Source of the DNA: a virus
Strand: one strand, 5' to 3'
IMG/VR virus record: IMGVR_UViG_3300006108_000010
Span: 1-64,000 of that record
DNA length: 64,000 nt
Translations under genes and position numbers: made by a program
The notes under the pieces: generated by a model
The model's input: the letters and a program-made list of their open reading frames with translations, nothing else
Databases searched by the model: none
Told to the model about the DNA's origin: nothing
In this document: positions 1 through 7,536 of the stretch, one piece after another
How the letters are laid out: each line of letters begins with the position of its first letter
How positions within the stretch are numbered: position 1 is the stretch's first letter

Positions 1-233
1 ATGAAACCATTAGGTGTATCATATATCTTATAAAGAACAATGCCTTTGTTTTCAATAAGCCAATTAAGCATATCATTAAAACTCTGAAATTGTCTGCAAC
101 AAGCAACATGTACACTCTGTTTTATGGATGGAAACTTACAAAACAGATTTATAGGACCACCATCCTTACAGTGATAGCTATTTGTCTTCTTTACAATGAC
201 ATCAAATTCAGAGCTTGAAATCTCTTGTTCCAT
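1..233 (-). CDS. Hypothetical protein, 3' end outside window
   Basis: A leftward frame starts at the ATG at 233 (MEQEISSSEFDV) and is still open at the window edge, so only about 77 N-terminal residues are visible. Cysteines fall at residues 22, 32, 45 and 46, but no zinc-ribbon spacing is obvious. It lies just downstream of a tiny membrane-protein gene in the same direction, with a 1-nt gap. I do not recognise the family. Confidence 0.65.
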   Translation of the reverse strand, partial: MEQEISSSEFDVIVKKTNSYHCKDGGPINLFCKFPSIKQSVHVACCRQFQSFNDMLNWLIENKGIVLYKIYDTPNGF

Positions 234-234
234 T

Positions 235-339
235 TTAAAGATGCTTAAAACAAATTACTTCACCAGAGATCAGATAATAGACATAGAGTGCTGCAATAGT
301 TGCAATGACTGTATAAAAAAGGTTCTTAAGTTGTTTCAT
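235..339 (-). CDS. Small single-pass membrane protein (34 aa)
   Basis: The frame from the ATG at 339 encodes MKQLKNLFYTVIATIAALYV and ends at 235, one base before the next gene starts. One hydrophobic helix of about 18 residues follows a Lys-containing N-terminus, giving a probable N-in topology. Tiny membrane peptides of this kind recur throughout the window. The function is unknown. Confidence 0.55.
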   Translation of the reverse strand: MKQLKNLFYTVIATIAALYVYYLISGEVICFKHL

Positions 340-418
340 AATCTTATTCTATATGCTTTAGGAGGAGGTGTCAAGATCCTTATACATATTTCGGAAATAT
401 GTAGTGGGAAGGTTACAT

Positions 419-709
419 TTAAGATGAGATGTCAACTACAACACTTCTTGTGTGTTCAAAACGATCTTGCATATTTTTAATCAAACCATTCATTAGATAT
501 TCTTCTAGTTCAATTTGTTTTTCTTCTGGAGCACTATTAATAAAGGTGTGTAAAATATTAGTACATGCACTAATAACACTATTAGTATGAACATGACTAG
601 TTTTCCATATTACATTTGTAATAGAAAACCCATCTCCAACTTCAGCAAGTTCCACATTAATAAAGGGTATTTTCTTTATTTTGGTGGGATCAATTGATTC
701 TATGTCCAT
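419..709 (-). CDS. Hypothetical protein (96 aa)
   Basis: I chose the ATG at 709 (MDIESIDPTKIKK) because an upstream in-frame ATG would overlap the preceding gene further. The product is mixed alpha/beta with no transmembrane segment or recognisable motif. The start lies a few bases upstream of the stop of the 714-971 gene in the same leftward operon. The upstream bases are AT-rich with no Shine-Dalgarno sequence. Confidence 0.65.
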   Translation of the reverse strand: MDIESIDPTKIKKIPFINVELAEVGDGFSITNVIWKTSHVHTNSVISACTNILHTFINSAPEEKQIELEEYLMNGLIKNMQDRFEHTRSVVVDISS

Positions 710-713
710 AATA

Positions 714-971
714 TTAAAAATCAGTATCACCAGTGGATTCTAGTGCATCCATGTATTCATCTTCCTCTTGATAGTCTCTGACTAACCAGCGACCAAGATC
801 TTGCATAGCTTGGTTATAACGATTCTGAAGCCAATCAGGAGTCTCATAGTAATTTTCATTCTCTTTATGGAAATACAAAGATTCATTCTTTGCATTGTTC
901 AGATCATTCAAGAACTGTATACCATTACGAATAAGTTCGTAATTGAATTTTTCTTTCTTTTTCTTTTTCAT
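714..971 (-). CDS. Hypothetical basic/acidic small protein (85 aa)
   Basis: The protein starts with a run of lysines (MKKKKKEKF) and ends in an acidic tail (DALESTGDTDF). The middle has W and Y residues in a helical pattern. Its ATG overlaps the TGA of the upstream gene (ATGA arrangement), indicating translational coupling. No family is recognised. Confidence 0.7.
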   Translation of the reverse strand: MKKKKKEKFNYELIRNGIQFLNDLNNAKNESLYFHKENENYYETPDWLQNRYNQAMQDLGRWLVRDYQEEDEYMDALESTGDTDF

Positions 972-1300
972 ATTCTATTAGGATCAATTTTTTGAGGATG
1001 ACCGGCTTCATGAACCGTTTCCCATAATGAATCAATTGTGTGGCAAATCTCTACTTTCTTTCTACCAACTTTTTTCCATGCTTTTTGAATCTTACCGTTG
1101 AATCCTTCTCTCTCATAAAGGAACCAATCAACCCAACCTCTCTGTTCTTCATTAAAGGTTGCTTTAAATAGTTCATCAATTACAAACTCATAGTTTTCAT
1201 CATACTGCATGAGATCAACACCAAACTTATATAACTCACGAGATTTCTTATGAGCAAGTTGGAGGTTTAAAATAATCTTTTCAAAGGATTGTTTTGTCAT
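968..1300 (-). CDS. Hypothetical protein (110 aa)
   Basis: The frame runs from the ATG at 1300 to a TGA at 968 that overlaps the next ATG. The sequence looks globular, with a central FNEEQRGWVDWFLYER segment rich in W and acidic residues. The start is preceded by AAAAAT with no Shine-Dalgarno. Upstream lies a structured or degenerate stretch (1301-1429). The function is unknown. Confidence 0.75.
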   Translation of the reverse strand: MTKQSFEKIILNLQLAHKKSRELYKFGVDLMQYDENYEFVIDELFKATFNEEQRGWVDWFLYEREGFNGKIQKAWKKVGRKKVEICHTIDSLWETVHEAGHPQKIDPNRI

Positions 1301-1429
1301 ATTTTTAAAGGGGAGACTAGGAAATACCTTGACAGTACTTCGGACAGGCTACACGTTCATCGTATACTATGCTTCGCTATCACCTGTTGCGGAAGTTCTT
1401 TAGCTTTAAGAACTCGCACCCTAGTCAAA
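1301..1429 (-). other. Intergenic stretch with closing stem; possible frameshifted small gene
   Basis: Read leftward, this stretch begins GACTAGG and ends CCTAGTC, which can pair, and contains a strong internal hairpin (GAGTTCTT/AAGAACTT). One frame encodes VRVLKAKELPQQVIAKHSIR and stops. A neighbouring frame continues VYDERVACPKYCQGIS. A single frameshift would join them. It may be a degenerate small gene or a structured RNA, and the sequence alone does not decide. Confidence 0.35.
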
Positions 1430-1666
1430 TTATTGTCTTATCATCTTAACAGTATCTCTATATGCTGTCAATGCTTTAATGATAGAATCAAGCTCATAGT
1501 TTTCAAAAGTCATAAAACTTCTAGGGTGACGATTTGCGTCCAAATGACTTGAACAAGTATCCATAGTAAACATTTCAGTCCATTCGTAATTATCTGGCGA
1601 TTGTCTGAATGTTAAAAAATAATCATCAAGTTTTACATTTACTTGAACACTGGTATTGTTATTCAT
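1430..1666 (-). CDS. Hypothetical protein (78 aa)
   Basis: The product starts MNNNTSVQVNVKLDDYFLTF and is a compact beta-then-alpha sequence without membrane segments. Its start overlaps the stop of the upstream 118-aa gene by one base, consistent with one operon. No motif is recognised. Confidence 0.7.
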   Translation of the reverse strand: MNNNTSVQVNVKLDDYFLTFRQSPDNYEWTEMFTMDTCSSHLDANRHPRSFMTFENYELDSIIKALTAYRDTVKMIRQ

Positions 1667-2022
1667 TAATTTGCTACGTCAAAATTAATCTTAAATCCTC
1701 CGGTCTTACGATATTCATCGTTCTTCTCTCCACTCTGGAACCAAGAAGTTTCTCCCTTCTCACAGGAATTGGCATACTCTGTCCACATGACATTATCTAC
1801 CATCTTGTCGAGTTCCTCTTCTACATCATCGTCAAGATCGCTTGGGAACCCATCCCATCTGCAATTATTGATAAATCCTTGGATATACTTTAGAAATTCC
1901 TCTTCACTATTACCAGTGTAGGGATTCTCCTCAAGGTTCCTAAATGCCTCTGGATCAAGTTCTGCAACCTCGGTTGCTTGCCACAGGGTTATCTCTTCTA
2001 CTTTGCGTATTTGGTATTTCAT
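1666..2022 (-). CDS. Hypothetical acidic protein (118 aa)
   Basis: The protein (MKYQIRKVEEITLWQATEVA) is acidic and rich in aromatic residues, with no transmembrane segment. The ATG at 2022 follows TATAAAAAT with no Shine-Dalgarno. It leads the downstream run of small coupled genes. The function is unknown. Confidence 0.72.
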   Translation of the reverse strand: MKYQIRKVEEITLWQATEVAELDPEAFRNLEENPYTGNSEEEFLKYIQGFINNCRWDGFPSDLDDDVEEELDKMVDNVMWTEYANSCEKGETSWFQSGEKNDEYRKTGGFKINFDVAN

Positions 2023-2055
2023 ATTTTTATATAGTAATTGAACTTTCTAATTCTG

Positions 2056-2475
2056 TCAAATCAAAATTTTATCAAATTGATCGGCGGTAGTATTATTTTT
2101 ATGTCTACCATCATCAACCAAAAGACAAGGAATTCCATTCATTTCAGCTTGAATTACATGATTGAGAATATCATCAACATGGAGAACACTTTTAATTTCT
2201 TTAAGAATTGGTACTTTTGATCCACCAGCAGTGTAATGAATTTTACGAATTGGTAATTTATGTTCTTCAATAAAATCACGAACTTCTTGTATTGCCCATG
2301 CATCTCTTGCAGTCACGATATCAATGATATATCCTTCATTATGCTTTTCGAAAACAAGATCAATAACCTTTTGGATGGGTTTTAATACATCCATTATACA
2401 CCAAAGAAGACCTTGCTTTTCATCAGATAATGACGCAAGTGTGTCATCAAAATCAAAAGAGATTACACCTTTCAT
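2056..2475 (-). CDS. HAD-superfamily phosphatase-like protein (139 aa)
   Basis: The N-terminus MKGVISFDFDDTLASL carries the HAD motif I DxDxT (FDFDDTLA), with the nucleophile and acid/base aspartates both present. IDIVTARD fits motif II (T in a hydrophobic strand), a lysine lies in TAGGSKVPILK, and VLHVDDIL fits the acidic motif IV. Such small phage HADs resemble 5'-nucleotidase or polynucleotide phosphatase domains, but the substrate cannot be read. I chose the start at 2475 because it overlaps the upstream TGA, and the longer frame reads through the preceding gene. Confidence 0.85.
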   Translation of the reverse strand: MKGVISFDFDDTLASLSDEKQGLLWCIMDVLKPIQKVIDLVFEKHNEGYIIDIVTARDAWAIQEVRDFIEEHKLPIRKIHYTAGGSKVPILKEIKSVLHVDDILNHVIQAEMNGIPCLLVDDGRHKNNTTADQFDKILI

Positions 2476-2702
2476 GATAAACGAGGGAGGTAAACAGCAT
2501 TCACAAGATCTTGCATCCAAGTTATATTTGGTGCTTTTTGATATTCGCCATCGTACCAAGCTTTATCTTCTGGTAACTTTTTAAGACCAGCAATATATTC
2601 TACTTCTTTTATTTCATCAAATCCAGTTTCATAACCATCCACAACAACAATTTGTTCTGGATCAAATTTCTGAAGTTGTTCTATTAGTTCTTTTACAGTC
2701 AT
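2472..2702 (-). CDS. Small hypothetical phage protein (76 aa)
   Basis: The product (MTVKELIEQLQKFDPEQIVV) resembles a common phage small-protein pattern in which an N-terminal helix precedes a D-P-E/D-x2-V-V-V strand. It ends in a TGA overlapping the start of the HAD gene, so the two are probably co-translated. There are no catalytic motifs. Confidence 0.75.
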   Translation of the reverse strand: MTVKELIEQLQKFDPEQIVVVDGYETGFDEIKEVEYIAGLKKLPEDKAWYDGEYQKAPNITWMQDLVNAVYLPRLS

Positions 2703-2733
2703 CAGTTTTATTTTATGGAATATTAAAAGAGAG

Positions 2734-2829
2734 TCAAGATTTATTATTAAAAAGTCCCCACACTACACATCCTATGAGTAAAATAAAAAATCCCATTAAA
2801 ATTGGATCACCATTAGTATAATCTTGCAT
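2734..2829 (-). CDS. Small membrane protein (31 aa)
   Basis: From the ATG at 2829 the frame encodes MQDYTNGDP followed by an 18-residue hydrophobic helix (MGFFILLIGCVVWGLF) and NNKS. The longer frame to 2922 runs inside the upstream lipoprotein gene, so I rejected it. The start is directly downstream of that gene's stop. Confidence 0.55.
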   Translation of the reverse strand: MQDYTNGDPILMGFFILLIGCVVWGLFNNKS

Positions 2830-2830
2830 A

Positions 2831-3133
2831 TTAAAAAATAGGTTTGTTTGTTCCGATATCTTCAGCAGTATAAGGAGATTTAAACTTAATCCACTTGTCA
2901 GAAGGATATTCTTTAAAGTCAATAAAGTCTGTTCCCCAAGGATATGACTTACTATAATAAGTTTGAATTACTTCACCGTTATAATTTAACCTTTGGATCT
3001 TATAATAATGGGTAGGTTCAGGTGGATCAAAATACGCACATCCTGTTATAACTAAAATAGGTGTAAGAGGTATAGCCAATATACAAACTGTTATCTTTAT
3101 TCCAAACCAGAATGTTTTAGCTTTATCTTTCAT
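2831..3133 (-). CDS. Putative lipoprotein (100 aa)
   Basis: MKDKAKTFWFGIKITVC begins a signal-peptide-like segment that ends in the lipobox-like VITGC near residue 31. About 70 polar, Tyr-rich residues follow. Lipoproteins of this size in phages can be superinfection-exclusion or lysis-accessory proteins, but nothing here is decisive. The start at 3133 overlaps the upstream TGA. A second ATG three codons earlier is possible. Confidence 0.68.
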   Translation of the reverse strand: MKDKAKTFWFGIKITVCILAIPLTPILVITGCAYFDPPEPTHYYKIQRLNYNGEVIQTYYSKSYPWGTDFIDFKEYPSDKWIKFKSPYTAEDIGTNKPIF

Positions 3134-3420
3134 ATATTCCAAGTTGTTCTATACCCAGAATGACCACAATCATCACAAGAGCTTCGATCAAATTCAGTAT
3201 CATCACATTGAAAGCATTCTACAAGATCTTTGAATGAACAGGTATTGTCTTTAATTCCTTCTTTGAGTTTAAGGAGAAGATAATCCAGAAGTTCATCATC
3301 CTCTTCGGGTTGCTTAACGCTTTCTTCTACTTCTCCACTCCTCCACACATCATTGATAGAAAATCCCCAACCATAGCAGGACATTTCATCATATACAATT
3401 TTATATTTTGTTTCGCTCAT
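3130..3420 (-). CDS. Small putative zinc-binding protein (96 aa)
   Basis: The C-terminal third has cysteines spaced as a possible zinc site (CFQCDD, then CDDCGHSGY). The first half is acidic. It overlaps both neighbours by ATGA-type junctions, placing it in the same translationally coupled operon. No enzyme motif is visible. Confidence 0.7.
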   Translation of the reverse strand: MSETKYKIVYDEMSCYGWGFSINDVWRSGEVEESVKQPEEDDELLDYLLLKLKEGIKDNTCSFKDLVECFQCDDTEFDRSSCDDCGHSGYRTTWNI

Positions 3421-3629
3421 TTGTAATAGTTTTTATTGTCTAGTTTTCTCCTGATTCTTTCGGCTTTTCTTTCTTCGATTATTTTGGGAAGGTCTTTCAA
3501 TGTTTCTTTAACGCCTTGAATAAACCCACTTGCTAACCAATAAGCAAAAGTTAAAAGAAAGATAACTATACCTAGTGCTGTTACACTGAGAATAATTGCC
3601 GCCGATATTTTAATAATTTCCATTATCAT
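3417..3629 (-). CDS. Small membrane protein (70 aa)
   Basis: A strongly hydrophobic segment (residues about 5-32, AAIILSVTALGIVIFLLTFA) is followed by a basic, helical cytoplasmic tail (ERKAERIRRKLDNKN). I placed the start at 3629 because that ATG overlaps the upstream TGA. A longer form starting four codons earlier would overlap the upstream gene by 16 nt. The function is unknown. Confidence 0.68.
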   Translation of the reverse strand: MIMEIIKISAAIILSVTALGIVIFLLTFAYWLASGFIQGVKETLKDLPKIIEERKAERIRRKLDNKNYYK

Positions 3630-3937
3630 ATTTTTGTCCATCCATCATTAGCGGGATAAGAAGGCTCATGAAATCCCCACTGCCCCCAAAATCCAGAATT
3701 TTTTGTTTCGGGGTTGTTGCTACCAAATTGAAAAAGATTTGTTTCAATCTTCTTAATGGGCTTGTCATTTGGGATAACTATAGCACAAGCACCAGTAGTA
3801 TTAACGATAACAGCTACACCATCCATGTTTTCATATGAAGACAATTCTTCAATGTATTTTGCATAGATCTCGGCTACATCTCTGCTTACATGGATGACAT
3901 AGCTGTTTCGAAATGTTGATATTGGGATCAGTTTCAT
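3626..3937 (-). CDS. Hypothetical protein (103 aa)
   Basis: The product (MKLIPISTFRNSYVIHVSRD) alternates beta strands in its first two thirds and ends in a Gly/Trp-rich segment (GFWGQWGFHEP). Its ATG follows TATAAAAT without a Shine-Dalgarno, four bases after the phosphatase gene's stop. No family is recognised. Confidence 0.7.
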   Translation of the reverse strand: MKLIPISTFRNSYVIHVSRDVAEIYAKYIEELSSYENMDGVAVIVNTTGACAIVIPNDKPIKKIETNLFQFGSNNPETKNSGFWGQWGFHEPSYPANDGWTKI

Positions 3938-3940
3938 ATT

Positions 3941-4783
3941 TTATACAAATGGTAAATCTTTATAGATACTATCATATGCACCGATAGTTTCCAAGGCTTT
4001 TTTTCTTCTTTTTTCTTGGGCAGTAAGATAAAAGTTTGGAAAATCCGTATCAAGTGCTTCTACGTTACCATCTTCATCGATCTCAAGAACTTGGCAAAGA
4101 CCGCAATCAATATTGGCATTGAGACCGCCATTCTCATACCAAGTATTAATTTTTCCCATAGTAGGAGTATGACCATAAACTTGGCGTAATCCCCTAGTAA
4201 CATGACCTTCTTGAAAGTCATCACACCAAAGAATTCCTCCAACTCTTTGCACACCACCACGACAACGACCTACTGCACCAATGATTTCATTCCAAGTACG
4301 ATTAAGATAATCATCAGTAGCCTTTGCAATTTTATCAATGATAACATCGTTAGCCATTCCCTTAACAGGATGTTCAAACCAATGAGGGTGAATACCAGCA
4401 TGAGTAAACCATACACCATTACCAAAATGAGCAAACTTGATTTTATCCCATGCTTGTTCATCCATCACACGATTAATAGCATCATCTTTAGTCATATGAT
4501 ATCCAGAACAATTATAAATGTTTTGAATATGACCACTTTCGTCTTTAAGATAATTCAAATACGAATAATTGATATCATGATTACCCATCAAATGGATACG
4601 ATTAGGCTTATCAAGAGATTCCTTGAGCCACTTTGCAGTCTGAATTGCATCATTGGCAGTATCACCAAAATCATCAAAATAATCACCAGTAAAAACTACA
4701 GTATGAGTCTTATCATACAAAGAAGCAATCTGTTCAGCTTCGACCCAATGGTTATGGATATCTCCAATAGCTATAATGTTCAT
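3941..4783 (-). CDS. Calcineurin-like metallophosphoesterase (280 aa)
   Basis: All metal-binding motifs of the metallophosphatase superfamily are present in order: GDIHNHW (residues 7-13), GDYFDDFGD (about 33-41), GNHD (about 68-71), FTHAGIH and YGHTP. The full-length dimetal core suggests an active protein serine/threonine phosphatase-like or nucleotide phosphodiesterase enzyme. The spacing resembles PPP-type phage phosphatases more than nucleases. The ATG at 4783 follows an AT-rich leader. It is one of three phosphoesterase genes of this superfamily in the window, which are not close copies of each other. Confidence 0.9.
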   Translation of the reverse strand: MNIIAIGDIHNHWVEAEQIASLYDKTHTVVFTGDYFDDFGDTANDAIQTAKWLKESLDKPNRIHLMGNHDINYSYLNYLKDESGHIQNIYNCSGYHMTKDDAINRVMDEQAWDKIKFAHFGNGVWFTHAGIHPHWFEHPVKGMANDVIIDKIAKATDDYLNRTWNEIIGAVGRCRGGVQRVGGILWCDDFQEGHVTRGLRQVYGHTPTMGKINTWYENGGLNANIDCGLCQVLEIDEDGNVEALDTDFPNFYLTAQEKRRKKALETIGAYDSIYKDLPFV

Positions 4784-4820
4784 ATTACTATAATATATAA
4801 ATTTGGAATTGTGTCAATGA

Positions 4821-5079
4821 TTATCTATGATAGCAACCGCCACCCCATCCACCACGATATCCCCAACTGCCATAATATCCACCCCAACCATATCCCCAAC
4901 CACCCCAACCCCAACCACCATAGTAAGGATAAGTGTAGCCATAATAAGGATATACATATCCATAACTATAAGGATATGTGTATGCGTAACTTACAGCAGG
5001 GGTAGAAACTACATAATCTCCGTTAACTGTACATCCAAAAAAAAACACAACTTAATAGAATTGTAATATATTTTGTCAT
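4821..5079 (-). pseudogene. Tyr/Gly-rich lipoprotein gene with a poly-T frameshift
   Basis: From the ATG at 5079 the frame encodes a lipoprotein signal (MTKYITILLSCVFF). It then meets nine T residues (5037-5045) that throw it out of frame with the remainder. The shifted frame gives the lipobox FFGC and a Tyr/Gly/Trp-rich mature region (YPYYGGWGWGGWGYGWGG). With eight T the gene would be intact. This could be sequencing error, phase variation or slippage. A GTG at 5048 also opens the second frame alone. The repeat-rich product resembles the secreted Gly-rich protein at 47.5 kb in style only. Confidence 0.6.
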
Positions 5080-5080
5080 A

Positions 5081-5716
5081 TTATGCGATGTTACGATTAA
5101 TCCAAATATCCAAGTGTTGAATTTTATTTGCAAATTTTCTAATGTATCCACCAAAAGTAATCCAAAAAATTCTCCAGTATCCACCAGTATATTTGTTTAA
5201 AGTTTTTTTGATTCTATTGGAAAGTTTGGCTTGTTCTAATGCAATTTTTTCTTGCCAATTCTCTTCATTTTTTTTTATCTCTTCTGCGGTTTGAAACAAA
5301 CGAACTTCAACTTTTTTAAGTTTTCCTTGGATAACTCCGTTAACAAACTTTCCAACGAATTCTACCCACCACTCGTTTCCATCGTTATCTTCTATGTGAT
5401 CGTAGAAATAAAGATCACCAGTAAACTTTTCAAACTTATACTTTCTAGATTTCTCCTTAAATTCGTAGGGCCAGCAGAAGCGACCTTGCTTTTTAATTTT
5501 CTTTTCTTCCTTTTCGGAAATCACACGAACTTTTTCACCTTCAACAAAAAGACCATAAACCTTACCATTCTTTTTAATGATATAGGTTGAAAGTGTGCAA
5601 TCTAAATCCTTAGATTGAAAAACTTGTTCATCCCAATTTACATTGGAAAACTTTGCTTGCTCCTTCTTATTCAATGGAAGAGGCAATTGACATTTGATAT
5701 TATCGAACATTCCCAA
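5081..5716 (-). CDS. Conserved phage protein of the MGMFDNI type (211 aa)
   Basis: The N-terminus MGMFDNIKCQLPLPL is a hallmark of a widespread phage family of unknown function. The middle contains beta strands and basic patches, followed by a helical Glu/Lys region and a short hydrophobic/aromatic C-terminal stretch (WRIFWITFGGYIRKF) that could associate with membrane. The role is unknown. Confidence 0.8.
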   Translation of the reverse strand: MGMFDNIKCQLPLPLNKKEQAKFSNVNWDEQVFQSKDLDCTLSTYIIKKNGKVYGLFVEGEKVRVISEKEEKKIKKQGRFCWPYEFKEKSRKYKFEKFTGDLYFYDHIEDNDGNEWWVEFVGKFVNGVIQGKLKKVEVRLFQTAEEIKKNEENWQEKIALEQAKLSNRIKKTLNKYTGGYWRIFWITFGGYIRKFANKIQHLDIWINRNIA

Positions 5717-5787
5717 AATTACCTCCTAGCTTTTCAGCGTGTTGTTATTATTCATAATTTATAATCCTAACAGGTTTTATTTATTTG

Positions 5788-6306
5788 TCAATTGTTATCT
5801 TTCAAGTAAACACAAACCTTAAACTTTCTAAGTTTTTCTAATACAGGTTGACCAAATATTAAATCTTTTACTTTTCGTGAAAGCATAATCTCAACCTTTC
5901 TATTTTTTTCATCAACTTTAGTTCCGATGAAATGATCATGATCACTTGCTAATTTAATAAGTGGATCTTCTTTTTGAAATGTCCAACTATCACCCCATGC
6001 ATTAGCAGATTGCACATCTTGAGATTTTACATGAATTTTATAACCTTCGCAGGTCAGGTCAGCATCAAAACTTTTTTCGTTCTTTTTATAAATGTTTAAA
6101 TCGGGTGGTGTAAGATTTTCCAATCCTTTTTCTTTTAATATATAGTAAACAGCAAACTCTGCCATTTTTCCTATACGAATATCTTTCTTTATCTTTTCAA
6201 GGTTTGTTTGATTCCTACTAGCATATTCGTCTTTATTTGTTGGGCAGCATTTTTCAGCAAACTCATTACAAATTTTTATAATTTCTTCCTCTAAGATAAA
6301 AGCCAT
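5788..6306 (-). CDS. PD-(D/E)XK nuclease-like protein (172 aa)
   Basis: The sequence has the layout of a restriction-endonuclease-fold domain. A GKMAEFAVYYILKE helix (residues about 47-60) is followed by FDADLTCEGYKIHVKSQ (about 80-96). There, D (FDADL) and the K of HVKSQ could be the catalytic D and K, with Q in place of the usual E. A helical C-terminal half follows. This is inferred from motif pattern only. It lies beside the tRNA-Ala/tmRNA cluster. Confidence 0.6.
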   Translation of the reverse strand: MAFILEEEIIKICNEFAEKCCPTNKDEYASRNQTNLEKIKKDIRIGKMAEFAVYYILKEKGLENLTPPDLNIYKKNEKSFDADLTCEGYKIHVKSQDVQSANAWGDSWTFQKEDPLIKLASDHDHFIGTKVDEKNRKVEIMLSRKVKDLIFGQPVLEKLRKFKVCVYLKDNN

Positions 6307-6347
6307 TTTTTAATCTTAGGATTTTTTTATTTATTTGTCAAGTATAA

Positions 6348-6421
6348 TGGTGGAGGATTAGGGAATTCAACCCTAGACTCCGCAGTGCAAGTGCAGCGTT
6401 TTAGCACTAAACTAATCCCCC
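6348..6421 (-). tRNA. tRNA-Ala(TGC)
   Basis: The leftward strand folds into a full cloverleaf. The acceptor GGGGGAT/ATCCTCC contains the G3:U70 pair that specifies alanine. The anticodon loop is CTTGCAC, the T-loop TTGAATT, and A73 is followed by an encoded CCA. It is immediately downstream of the tmRNA, which also charges with alanine. Confidence 0.93.
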
Positions 6422-6431
6422 TTAAATAACT

Positions 6432-6881
6432 TGGAGGTGGGGAGAGTTGAACTCCCGTCCTTAATATTGGGTACTATATAATCTACACAAGCTTTGGCAA
6501 ACTTCGTACTTTCGTTGTCTAAAGGTAACAAGGCAATGCCAACCTATCTATGTTTAGAGACCTACCTGTATGAGTGAATAACGACCATCATACCACCGCT
6601 TGCACTTATTTTACGAGTATCACAAGAACTACTTCAACCTATTGTGATTCGACAAGAGCTTAATAGGATCTACTCTTGGTGTTTATGCTGCCATGAGACA
6701 GTAATCTTCTTCTTGGGAGAAGAGAGACTCTGCAACATTTGTCACGAATGACTTGACTACATTAACTGCATTGGTTATAGCCTTTGCGTTTATGTTTTAA
6801 TCGCCTTTTATAGTAGCCAAGCGATCAACTACTGCTTGCATACATAGCATTCAACAATTAAGTCGAAACCAGTACACCCCC
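6432..6881 (-). ncRNA. ssrA: Transfer-messenger RNA (tmRNA)
   Basis: The 5' end GGGGGTG and 3' end CACCTCC form a 7-bp acceptor with the G3:U70 alanine identity pair. The tmRNA-typical GGTTTCGAC lies at the 5' end, and a normal T-arm (GGGAG TTCAACT CTCCC) at the 3' end. No CCA is encoded. The tag frame ends EEDYCLMAA then TAA at 6683. If the resume codon follows GTAGTC, as UAGUC does in E. coli, the tag is 23 residues and starts at an AAG codon (6754). At 450 nt it is longer than common tmRNAs. Bacterial tmRNA tags stalled peptides for proteolysis. Here it would extend trans-translation under phage control. Confidence 0.93.
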
Positions 6882-6913
6882 GTTAAATTATACTTATCAA
6901 AGAACAAAGAACT

Positions 6914-6989
6914 TGGTACACGGAGTCAGGATCGAACTGACGACATTTCGCGTGTAAGGCGAATGCAACTACCGCTGTGCTATCCGTGC
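6914..6989 (-). tRNA. tRNA-Val(TAC)
   Basis: The cloverleaf has acceptor GCACGGA/TCCGTGT, anticodon stem TTCGC/GCGAA with loop CTTACAC, T-loop TTCGATC and an encoded CCA. The first acceptor pair is G:U. It lies upstream of the tmRNA in the same direction. Confidence 0.92.
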
Positions 6990-6990
6990 A

Positions 6991-7536
6991 TTAAGTCCAC
7001 AAATATTTACGAAGACGAACCAAATCTGCAAGATATTCAGAATCTCTTTCGTGAATATCATGTTCAACTTTTCCGTACTCCTGCCAATTTCCATTAGCCT
7101 CAATAGAATCCAAATAGTTTTGCATGGCTTTTCTTCCGGTTTTAACCCATGTATAAATAGATTGAAGTCTCAGGTAATCCTTATAACGAGCCTCATAGTA
7201 ATCCCAAAAAGCATCAACGCTTCCCCATTCTTGCTTAAGATACTCATCATCCTTACCCAAGGAGTCTAGAATCATTTGGATTTGATCCAACCCATTTTCC
7301 TCTTCAACAAATGAGATAATAATAGCCGATAAAACATCTTCTACAATTCCATCAAGATCTCTCCATTCCTTTGGCACAGCCTTACGAATGGCTTCGTGTT
7401 GATGATTAAAGATATAATAAACATACCAATATGCTTTATCCCAAACTCTCCAAATTTTCCAATAAGTTTCCTCCCACCAAGGAAGAGTGGGTGGCTTCCA
7501 AAGATCTTTGGTGCTTTTAACCTTTTCGATTTGCAT
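6991..7536 (-). CDS. Conserved hypothetical protein, Trp/Tyr-rich (181 aa)
   Basis: The N-terminal half is very aromatic (PWWEETYWKIWRVWDKAYWYVYY), followed by a helical acidic domain with IRKAVPKEWRDLDGIVEDVL. The pattern resembles a conserved small phage protein family of unknown function. The start at 7536 lies inside the end of the upstream peptidase-like gene (20-nt overlap). Confidence 0.78.
   Translation of the reverse strand: MQIEKVKSTKDLWKPPTLPWWEETYWKIWRVWDKAYWYVYYIFNHQHEAIRKAVPKEWRDLDGIVEDVLSAIIISFVEEENGLDQIQMILDSLGKDDEYLKQEWGSVDAFWDYYEARYKDYLRLQSIYTWVKTGRKAMQNYLDSIEANGNWQEYGKVEHDIHERDSEYLADLVRLRKYLWT

Noticed and set aside
2476-2559. Longer start for the HAD gene
   Set aside because: It reads through the upstream 76-aa gene. 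The start at 2475 gives the ATGA junction.
4202-5005. 267-aa rightward frame
   Set aside because: It is the shadow of the leftward phosphatase and Gly-rich genes and has repetitive unlikely composition.
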